From: Haloplasma contractile SSD-17B
Lineage (GTDB): Bacteria; Bacillota_I; Bacilli_A; Haloplasmatales; Haloplasmataceae
DNA: 64,000 bases
Reading direction: 5' to 3'
NCBI RefSeq assembly: GCF_000215935.2
Contig: NZ_AFNU02000007.1
Coordinates: 80,281 to 144,280, forward strand
Positions 17,057-25,100 of this stretch are shown in pieces. Position 1 is the first letter of the stretch. Each line of letters opens with the position of its first letter. The notes under the pieces are model-generated. The model worked only from the letters and a program-made list of their open reading frames with translations. It did not search any database and was not told the DNA's origin. The position numbers and the translations under genes were made by a program.

Positions 17057-18985
17057 CTATACACTCTCATCTTCTTCAAATACATCTCGGATATCATTCA
17101 TTGGTTCATTAAGCAAATAATGTAAAAACCATTTTAGATTTAATTTCATGATGGCTAAATCTTGTTTGGGTTCACCTGAGTAGTGATTACATCCCTTGAA
17201 TATGACTAATTCAGTATCAATATTTAAATCACGTAATCCTCGATACAGCTCTTTTGCAACGATTAAAGGTTCGATAGGTTCATTTTCTTGATGAAGAATT
17301 AATGTAGGTGCATTAGCTGATTTAAGATAGGTAAGTGTACTTAACTTTTGATAGAGTGCTTCATCATCCCAAGGTGTACCACCAAGTAATTGTTTTGCAA
17401 GATAACTAATTTCTGAACTTGAATAAAATGTCTCCCAATTATTAGAAGCAGCTAGCGCTGATACGGCCTTAAACCGGTCACTATATAATGATGCAAAAAT
17501 TGCTGTATATCCTGCTTCGCTAAATCCCATAATTCCTACTCGAGTGCTGTCAATAAATCCTTTTTCAATAAGTAGATCAACACCTGAAATAATATCTTCA
17601 TAATATGCAATTCCTAGTTTTTGATAGTCTCCATTAAGAAACTCATCCCCATACCCTGGGTACCCTCTTTTATTCGGCTCAAATACTAAAAACCCTTTCT
17701 CAATAAATTGTTCGATTGGCCACCATTTACTATTCGTCGGTGTTAACGACGCTCCACCTCCAACAACTAATAACGGGTATTTTTTAGAGCAATCAAAATC
17801 GTGTGGTTTAATAAGAACTCCTTCAAGCATTAAACCATCTACATTACTCCATGAAACTAGTTCTTTATTACTAACTTGTTTATTGGAAAATATCTTGCTG
17901 CAGGTTGTAATGGTCTTATCATCTATAACTAATTCAGATATTTGATCCCTGTTTGATAATAGGTATGCTACATGTGTACCATCAGTTGTAATAGATGGGT
18001 GTGTTATGCTTTCATCTTCATGATCATTACCAAGAGAATTAACTTGACCTAATTGATTTAGTATACCAATTTTATAATTCATTTTTTCTATCCACTCAAT
18101 TAAAATTCCTGCCTCACTCCATTTAATAGAGGTAAGAAAAAGATCACTTTTTAATGGTTTGATTACCGTATTAGTCATTAAATCAAACATTTCTAGGGTT
18201 CGATCATGTTTATGGTATTCATAATACGATTTCTCTTTTTTGGTTGTTATATAACAAATCATCTGACCACCCGGTGAGAAAATCGGTGTACTTAGCAGTC
18301 TTCCTCGTATACTTAGTTTTTTTACTTGTTGTTCCTTAAGGTTGTAGATGTATAATTCTTTTTTATATTGATCTTTCAATAACGGTGTCGGTGTTGTTGT
18401 TAAAACAAGTTGTAATCCATCACGAGAACACTCAAACCCATTAATATACTGATCCTTAAATTCCACGATCGTCTTAACATCAGAATCTTTCTTCAAGTCT
18501 AAATGACTTTTAATAAATCCTAGCGTATTTAGAGAGTGCTCTTTGTCTTCAATCATAAAATCTCCATATTCCCTTTTACGATTTATGATTGAATTAGAAA
18601 CCGGTATGTTTGTAAGTAGAAAAAATCCTGAACCAGTATTGTTCCATCTAAAGTAGGTAATACCTTCATTCAGATTGGTAACCTGTACATGTTTATTTTC
18701 TTTTGTGTCATAAATACAGATTTGACTCTTAGCATTAATTTTTTTGAGATACGCTAGACGATTTCCATCAGGTGACCATTTAGGGCTTTCACTATCTGTT
18801 GTAATAGATTCCATATAATTTAACTCTTTACTATATACCCATATCTGGCTTTCATATATATTCCTGTCCCAGTCGGCAATTTCTTTTACAAACGCACACT
18901 TACTACCATCTTTATTTAGTTCAACACTATGATATTCTGGTAAATCAATCATTTGTTTCATTGTTACATATCCATTGTTTTTCAT
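17057..18985 (-). CDS. S9 family peptidase (prolyl-oligopeptidase / acylaminoacyl-peptidase type)
   Basis: 642 residues. The first about 380 form a WD40/TolB-like propeller (repeats such as SPKWSPDGNRLAYL, FSPGGQMICYI). The rest is an alpha/beta hydrolase: GGGASLTP (oxyanion region), GIMGFSEAGYTA (nucleophile Ser) and GCNHYSGEP (His). No signal peptide, so cytoplasmic; it should cleave short peptides. Two departures from the family are visible: the elbow reads S-E-A-G rather than S-x-G-G, and the usual HGxxD segment reads HQENEP, with Glu where the catalytic Asp is expected. GGGAGGG precedes the ATG. A WYL regulator lies directly upstream. Confidence 0.8.
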   Translation of the reverse strand: MKNNGYVTMKQMIDLPEYHSVELNKDGSKCAFVKEIADWDRNIYESQIWVYSKELNYMESITTDSESPKWSPDGNRLAYLKKINAKSQICIYDTKENKHVQVTNLNEGITYFRWNNTGSGFFLLTNIPVSNSIINRKREYGDFMIEDKEHSLNTLGFIKSHLDLKKDSDVKTIVEFKDQYINGFECSRDGLQLVLTTTPTPLLKDQYKKELYIYNLKEQQVKKLSIRGRLLSTPIFSPGGQMICYITTKKEKSYYEYHKHDRTLEMFDLMTNTVIKPLKSDLFLTSIKWSEAGILIEWIEKMNYKIGILNQLGQVNSLGNDHEDESITHPSITTDGTHVAYLLSNRDQISELVIDDKTITTCSKIFSNKQVSNKELVSWSNVDGLMLEGVLIKPHDFDCSKKYPLLVVGGGASLTPTNSKWWPIEQFIEKGFLVFEPNKRGYPGYGDEFLNGDYQKLGIAYYEDIISGVDLLIEKGFIDSTRVGIMGFSEAGYTAIFASLYSDRFKAVSALAASNNWETFYSSSEISYLAKQLLGGTPWDDEALYQKLSTLTYLKSANAPTLILHQENEPIEPLIVAKELYRGLRDLNIDTELVIFKGCNHYSGEPKQDLAIMKLNLKWFLHYLLNEPMNDIRDVFEEDESV

Positions 18986-19034
18986 TATTAAACCCTCCCA
19001 TGGTTATTCATACCTATAGTATACATGGGATTCA

Positions 19035-19052
19035 CTGACACCATTATGTCAG
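19035..19052. promoter_or_regulatory. inverted repeat in front of S9 peptidase gene
   Basis: CTGACA-6-TGTCAG lies about 50 bases before the peptidase start codon. It is just upstream of a TATACT -10-like box on the minus strand. It is a plausible operator for the adjacent WYL regulator. Confidence 0.4.
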
Positions 19053-19077
19053 CTTATAAAAAAAGGTAAATAAAAAA

Positions 19078-19091
19078 GACTGAAATCAGTC
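19078..19091 (-). terminator. short terminator overlapping WYL gene end
   Basis: GACTGA-TT-TCAGTC followed by TTTTTTATTT on the minus strand. The stem overlaps the stop codon of the WYL gene. Confidence 0.6.
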
Positions 19092-20006
19092 CTTATAAAT
19101 AGATATTAAATGATTTAGATAGGTTTTGACCTCAGTTCTTAAGTAGGTGGGCTCTAAAACTTCACAGCTATTCCCAAGGCTAAGAATAAATTTTGTTAAT
19201 CCTTCATCATAAGGAAATAAATCCTCTATTATATAGTAGTCATTTGTTGATGTTATAATCGACTCTTTTCTAAAGTGTTCAGTAATATGTCCACCCAATC
19301 TTTTTAATAGTTTTAACTTAACTTTTATACTGTTTTCGTTATATCCCTCTTTTAATTGTTGATTTACCTCTTCAATGGTATGATTACGGCTTTTGCAATG
19401 ATCTCCTAATTTTAACGTTTTAATTCTGACTAATTTAAATGACCGATATCCATTTCGCATTCGGCAATATGCTTTTACATACCATTGTCCACTTGAATAG
19501 CTGATTTGAATTGGCTCTATAATCCGCTCTTCTTCCACTAAATATCGATTTATATACATAATAATTAGTAGCCTTTGTTCTTCAATCCCTTGACTAATCT
19601 CTGATAAATACTGTTTAAGTTCACCTTCCATGTTAAAGTGACTTAAGTTAATCGTTAACTGATCATGATGATTAATCGTTTTGAACGTATGTTGCAGTTT
19701 TAATCCTATATCATTATAATGCTGGTTTTTCCCAAATAATAAGCGCATATTCTCGACTAGTGGCATTAATTTTTCTATTTCTTTCTGATCAAAAAACCAG
19801 TTGTCTAGATGATAATCATCTAATATATAAAATCCTCCACCTTTACCACTAGTTGATGCGATCGGTACTCCTGCTTCACCAATTTTTTCAACATCTCTAT
19901 AGATTGTCCTAATTGAGACCTCAAAATGGTCTGCCAACTCTTTTGCTGTTACCATTTTTTTATTTGCTAGAACAAGTAAAATAGATAATAATCGTTGAAC
20001 TCGCAT
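19086..20006 (-). CDS. WYL-domain HTH transcriptional regulator (YafY/DeoR-type)
   Basis: 306 residues. The N-terminal winged helix reads RLLSILLVLANKKMVTAKEL…FEVSIRTIYRDVEKI, then GVPIASTSGKGGGFYILD. The WYL domain lies about 140-220 (QISYSSGQWYVKAYCRMRNGYRSFKLVRI) and a WCX-like C-terminal extension follows. WYL proteins sense ligands or nucleic acid and control adjacent genes. The nearest target is the S9 peptidase gene, or the inverted repeat at 19035. GGGGAGGG precedes the ATG. Confidence 0.85.
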   Translation of the reverse strand: MRVQRLLSILLVLANKKMVTAKELADHFEVSIRTIYRDVEKIGEAGVPIASTSGKGGGFYILDDYHLDNWFFDQKEIEKLMPLVENMRLLFGKNQHYNDIGLKLQHTFKTINHHDQLTINLSHFNMEGELKQYLSEISQGIEEQRLLIIMYINRYLVEEERIIEPIQISYSSGQWYVKAYCRMRNGYRSFKLVRIKTLKLGDHCKSRNHTIEEVNQQLKEGYNENSIKVKLKLLKRLGGHITEHFRKESIITSTNDYYIIEDLFPYDEGLTKFILSLGNSCEVLEPTYLRTEVKTYLNHLISIYKD

Positions 20007-20071
20007 AAATTCCCTCCCCTCTAGCGATCAAAATAAAAAATCTGAGTCTATACCCACTATGATAAAAGTAA

Positions 20072-20115
20072 AAAAAGCATTGAATTACTTTAATATAGTA
20101 TTTCAATGCTTTTTA
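20072..20115 (-). terminator. terminator after the deaminase-like gene
   Basis: Stem AAAAAGCATTGAA/TTTCAATGCTTTTT about 100 bases past the stop of the gene ending at 20216. Confidence 0.75.
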
Positions 20116-20215
20116 TATCTTACTATTGCATCAAACCCTCAAAAGACTCTATTGAACTTTCCAATCTTTAGAGAATTCGTTATAGATTAGTGACAACTAA
20201 TCCATGATATATCAA

Positions 20216-21520
20216 CTATTTGTACCTCTTTAACCCAAACATATATGGGTCACCTAATCGCGTAGTTAGTTCTTCCTCACTGAGGTTAAAAGCATTCATA
20301 ACAAACTCAACTTCATCCTTTATGCTTTGATCAAAAATGCCAGGATCATCGGTGCAAATCGCTAGGTTAACATTAGATTTATATAACCTGCTAAATGGAT
20401 GGGTCTCAATACTTGGAACGCCACCAATACATAGATTTGATGTTGGACAGGTTTCAATGATTGTCCCCAGTTTTGTCAGTTGATCGATTACAAAGTCTTG
20501 TCTTTTTCTGCATACATCTAAGCGTTCCTGATTGTATGATTGCCTGATTTTTTCAGTCAGTTCTTTTCCCTTAAGTGCCTCGAGTTCCTTACTAAGTGCT
20601 GCTGCATCTACACTAATTCCGTATGATTCTAGCTCGTTCTTATAGGTAAGGTCATAGTAAATCTGATTCATTCGTTCTTCAACTGTTTCAGATTCATGTG
20701 CGTGTTCCTGCCGACTTACTTGTATTTCAGGATCCATTCCTAATACGATACAGTGAGCTAGACGTTTAGCACCTAGTTCTGCCCATCTGTGACACCACCT
20801 AATAGTTGATTCAATTGATTTGTCGAAATAGTTTTCACCGACATGTGTAATAACATCAACAGTATGAGCAGGGTCCGTAAGTTGATCATGTTTTACCTGT
20901 TCCATCAACGTTTCAACCTGTTCGGGTGCAATCTCTGTAAAATCAATTCCCACAATTGTACCCTGTAAATCTTCATTTAGTTCAAGCATCTCTTTTACAA
21001 TAGGGTACAATTCAGGATCTTGAATTCGGATGATATATTTAGCTTGAAAGGTGTCATCAGATACTTCTTTGAAGAATCGTGCAAAGTTCGTATGCCACTC
21101 TATCCACTCTTCCTTATATGAAAACATAAAGCCATTCCTGTATTCGATATACTTAATACCTTCTTTTTTATGTCGATCTACAATCTTTTGTAACACCTTA
21201 TAATAATCATAATTATCATAGTAAAAGCCTGTAACACACATGGGAAAGAAACTTTTAATATCAAATTCATCAAAGTTCCCATCCTGTTCATATTCGTACA
21301 CCATAACTTCTTTAAGTTCATCTAAAGAGCCTGTTTCAATAGCTCTTTCCATCATTCTAACGGGATCTAATCGTTTACCAAATATCTTCTCGTAACGATC
21401 TAAGAACCCAAATCGATTCCAGTTAATTTCCTGATAATGATCCTTAGCTAACTCAAATAAATCTTCAACCACTAACGATTGAAGAAGGTGTACATGTAAA
21501 TCTACATCTTGCAATTTCAT
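20216..21520 (-). CDS. adenosine-deaminase-like metal hydrolase
   Basis: 434 residues of the adenosine/AMP deaminase superfamily TIM barrel. Zinc and catalytic marks are DVDLHVHL (N-terminal HxH), THVGENYF (the H-x-G-E general-acid motif, read as HVGE), CPTSNLCIGGV and CTDDPGIFD. Typical adenosine deaminases are about 330-350 residues. This protein has extra segments around residues 45-110 and 260-320, so the substrate may differ and I give no substrate. No signal peptide, so cytoplasmic. GGAGGAAACTGTCT precedes the ATG. It is a single gene with its own terminator and a long leader. Confidence 0.75.
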   Translation of the reverse strand: MKLQDVDLHVHLLQSLVVEDLFELAKDHYQEINWNRFGFLDRYEKIFGKRLDPVRMMERAIETGSLDELKEVMVYEYEQDGNFDEFDIKSFFPMCVTGFYYDNYDYYKVLQKIVDRHKKEGIKYIEYRNGFMFSYKEEWIEWHTNFARFFKEVSDDTFQAKYIIRIQDPELYPIVKEMLELNEDLQGTIVGIDFTEIAPEQVETLMEQVKHDQLTDPAHTVDVITHVGENYFDKSIESTIRWCHRWAELGAKRLAHCIVLGMDPEIQVSRQEHAHESETVEERMNQIYYDLTYKNELESYGISVDAAALSKELEALKGKELTEKIRQSYNQERLDVCRKRQDFVIDQLTKLGTIIETCPTSNLCIGGVPSIETHPFSRLYKSNVNLAICTDDPGIFDQSIKDEVEFVMNAFNLSEEELTTRLGDPYMFGLKRYK

Positions 21521-21548
21521 AGACAGTTTCCTCCATCATCTTCTTTTA

Positions 21549-21605
21549 TTAGTTTTCTTTCTTTTTTTTTGGAGGCACGTCTCTTAAAGTATATAAACTA
21601 TTCAT
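21549..21605 (-). CDS. possible 18-residue leader peptide
   Basis: ATG … TAA reading MNSLYTLRDVPPKKKKEN in the leader of the deaminase-like gene. There is no good ribosome binding site; the frame can be extended four codons to a GTG. It is weak alone, and is listed because it ends close to the ribosome binding site of the main gene. Confidence 0.2.
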   Translation of the reverse strand: MNSLYTLRDVPPKKKKEN

Positions 21606-21619
21606 TCTGATATACACAC

Positions 21620-21655
21620 TTAAAATAACGACACCTCATGTGTTGTTTGTCTCAT
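21620..21655 (-). CDS. possible 11-residue leader peptide with strong ribosome binding site
   Basis: ATG AGA CAA … TTT TAA encodes MRQTTHEVSLF, with AGAGGAGTGATTAAG directly in front. It lies in the leader of the deaminase-like gene. It may be an upstream ORF with a regulatory role, or the start of a decayed small gene. The rest of 21521-21850 shows nothing. Confidence 0.3.
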   Translation of the reverse strand: MRQTTHEVSLF

Positions 21656-21791
21656 CTTAATCACTCCTCTTCCAGTATTTACCTCTATTATATAATACGA
21701 TTTATGCTTAGTAAAGATATCAAATTAATTTAAAAGTATTCTACTTAGTTTTACTGACCAAATTTCACCTAAGCCTTTAATCTCTAAATAT

Positions 21792-21820
21792 TTACAGTTA
21801 GTATTAACTCATGATATAAT
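21792..21820 (+). promoter_or_regulatory. promoter of the 70-residue protein gene
   Basis: TTACAG, a 17-base spacer, then TATAAT, about 30 bases before the start codon. Confidence 0.55.
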
Positions 21821-21850
21821 AGTGCTATTATAAAAGGAGGGGACATCATT

Positions 21851-22063
21851 ATGTCGAAGGGTTTTATAGTTTTTAATGCTGTTGCATTTTTTATATTTAT
21901 TGTTATGTTCTTGATTGCAGAGGCTAATGGCCCTGATATTGCGAACTACTATAGAAGTAACACTGTTTACGGACAGGTCTACACGATATTTTTTATCAAG
22001 GCATTCTCATCAATCGGTATCCTTATTCAATTCTATTTTGTTAATAAAAAACTAAGTGAATAA
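21851..22063 (+). CDS. small two-helix membrane protein, unknown
   Basis: 70 residues with hydrophobic segments about 4-22 and 45-62. The short outside loop reads EANGPDIANYYRSN. AAAAGGAGGGG lies in front of the ATG and a good promoter lies upstream, so expression is likely. No family is recognised. Confidence 0.55.
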   Translation: MSKGFIVFNAVAFFIFIVMFLIAEANGPDIANYYRSNTVYGQVYTIFFIKAFSSIGILIQFYFVNKKLSE

Positions 22064-22143
22064 AAAATCAAGTGTAAAGTGTCTATAATAGGTTAGGTCA
22101 TTAATCCTAAGATAGACTCTTTTAATATTACAACTTATAAAAA

Positions 22144-22175
22144 AAGTCGATCACTAGATTTCTAGTAATCGGCTT
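22144..22175 (-). terminator. terminator of the Ig/LRR lipoprotein gene
   Basis: Long stem AGTCGATCACTAG/CTAGTAATCGGCT with runs of T on both sides, 10 bases past the stop at 22186. It probably works in both directions for the converging small gene. Confidence 0.8.
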
Positions 22176-22185
22176 CTTTTATATT

Positions 22186-25100
22186 TTAATAGATATCGAT
22201 TGTTACATAAGGCGAAGATAGTTTAATTTCATCTAGTGCACTGATCGTATCTGGATCTTGTAAGTCAATGTTATTCCCATCTAGATATAGTCTCCAAAGG
22301 GTTGTTAAACTTGTTAGAGGTGTCACATCACTAATTAGATTGTTTCTAAGATATAAGAGCTCTAAGTTCGTCTGACTACTAAGTGCTGATAAATCACTAA
22401 TCATATTATCATCTAACTCTAGAGTTCTTAGACCTGTAAAGTTACTAATGACTGAAATATCTGAAATCTGGTTATTGTTTAGTAATAATTTACTTATAGA
22501 CGTTGAATTTGCTAAATATGATAGATCACTGATCAGGTTATTATTTAACTGAAGATCACTTAATCTCAAGTTTTGAAGTGGTGATAAATCAGTAATTTGG
22601 TTGTTATTCATCCTTAAGTATGATAAATCAGTCAAACTACTTAAAGCAGTAAGGTCTGATATTTGATTACCGTTTAATACTAAATACCAAATCTTATTTA
22701 AATTTGTTAATGGTGTTAAGTCTGATATAGCATTATTTTCTGCGTATAAATGAGTTAAGTTTGTTAGACCTCCAAGTGGTGTTAAATCTGATATCTGATT
22801 ATTATTTAATCTTAAACTCGATAATTTTGTTAAATTAGCCAAAGGTGTTAAGTCCGATATTGAGTTATCATTTAAGTTTAAACTAAATAAATACGTCAGT
22901 AAATCATAGTTCGTTAGGTCAGTAATTTGATTATTTGATAAATCTAATTCTATTAATGCTGGTGCTGTACTAAGTGGTGTAACATCTGTAATTTGGTTTC
23001 CAGATAGATGGAGACCATTTAAGTTAAGCATATTACTGAAATTTTCTGGTAAGGTTGTCACTTGATTGTTTGATAAGTATACATTTTGTAAGTTTGCTAA
23101 ATTGATAAGTGGTGTTAGGTCACTAACCTGATTGTTAGATAAATATAAACTGTCAAGGTTACTTAAATTCGCTAAAACTGAAAGATCGGTTATATTATTA
23201 TTTTCTAGCCATAGATTTTTTAGAGTTTTAATATTCTGTAAAGATGAAAGATCTGAAAAATTATTGTTATTTAAGTTTATGTCTTCTAAAAGTGGTAGAT
23301 TTTCTAGTGGTGTGATGTCACTAATATCATTATATAGTAAATCTATTTTAGTTAGATTGGTGAAATACTGCAATCCTTCTACGCTTCTTATATAATAGAA
23401 ACCAGCATATAACGACGTTAAACTTTCTGCCATCTCTGTTGTAACTGGACCTTCAGTTATATACATATCATCTAGGATTGCTTGTTTTAACCCAGCATCT
23501 TCTACTGCGTGTAAGACATTATCTTCAACATGAATAGTACGTGTCACAGTAGTTAGGTTTAAGGCTTCATCACTCACTGTATAAGAAATTGTATAGGTTC
23601 CTACCAGATTTGGATCAACTGTACCTTCTATCATAATGTTAAGTGTAAGATCCCCATCAGTTTCATCATAGGCTGTAGCACCTGGTTCTGTGTAACTAGT
23701 TCCTAAATGAATATACAGTTCCGTTTCTCCATTTAGTGTAATTATAGGTGGTGTCATATCTTCTATCGTAACATTAATCGCTACAATTGTAGTATTTCCA
23801 CTTGTATCAGACACTGTATAGGTAACGGTAAACGTTCCTATTGTATTCATGTCAACTTGTGTCGTATCGACATTTTCAAGCGTTAATTCTATTGTACCAT
23901 CATAGTTGTCTGTTACTATTATACCCTCTAACCAATTTGGTTCAGGTGCTCCCGGGTCATAAGTTTGATCTACTAAACCAGATATAACAGGCTTCTGCGT
24001 GTCCTCAATAGTAATTGCAATTGTGTCAATGCTTGTATTTCCATTCGTGTCTGTCACGGTATAAGTGACCGTAAACGTTCCGACTGTATTCATATCAACA
24101 TTTGATCGATCTACATTGTCAAGTGTTAAAGCAATCGTTCCATCATAATTATCGTTTGCTGTAACTCCCGCTAACCAATCCGGTTCAGTCGATCCCACTT
24201 CAAATGTTAGGTCCTGTAGACCTGAAAGGATCGGAGCTGTTGTATCTGTAATGGTTATTGTTATCATTTGGCTTGTTGTATTATGATTCGTGTCTGTCAC
24301 GGTATACGTAACTGTGAAGGTTCCGACTGTATTCATATCCACTTTCGTTGTATCAACATTGTCAAGTGTTAGAGTCATTGAACCATCGTAATTATCCATA
24401 GCAGTAACTCCTGATAACCAATTTGGCTCAATCGATCCGACTTCGTAACTTTGATCTTGTAGTCCTGTGATTGTAGGTTTAGTTGTATCGACCAGTGTGA
24501 TTGTAATGTATTCAGTTGTTGTATTTCCATTTGCATCCGTCACTGTGTAAGTGACCGTAAAGGTCCCAACTGTGTTCATATCAACATTCGTTGTATCTAC
24601 ATTAGCATCTGTTAAGTTTATTGTTCCATCATAATTATCAGTTGCTGTTACTCCCGCTAACCAGTCTGGTTCCGTCGTTCCTACTTCATACGTCTGATCT
24701 TGTAGACCGTTGATCGTTGGTTTTATTGTATCGATTATTGTAACTGTTATTGATTCTATTGTTGTATTTTCATTTGCATCTGTCACTGTGTACGTAACGG
24801 TAAACGTTCCGACTGTGTTCATATCAACACTCACTGTGTTTATATTTACTTTTGTTAAATTTATAGTCCCATCATAGTTATCTGTTGCTGCTATTCCCAC
24901 TAACCAGTCTGGTTCCGTCGTTCCTACTTCATACGTTTGATCCTGTAATCCTATAAAAGTTGGAGCTACTGTATCTACAATAGTTACTGTTATCGATTCA
25001 GTGGTCGTATAATTACTCGAGTCTGTTACTGTATACGTAACAGTAAATTTACCTACTGAATCCATATCTACTTTTGTTGAATCTACATTTGCCTCTGTTA

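Noticed and set aside
21521..21850. Purine riboswitch before the deaminase-like gene
   Set aside because: I could not find the paired-loop core or a terminator/antiterminator arrangement; only short ORFs are visible.
23132..23395. Plus-strand ORF of 87 codons
   Set aside because: Antisense to the LRR part of the giant lipoprotein gene; its regularity comes from the repeat DNA.
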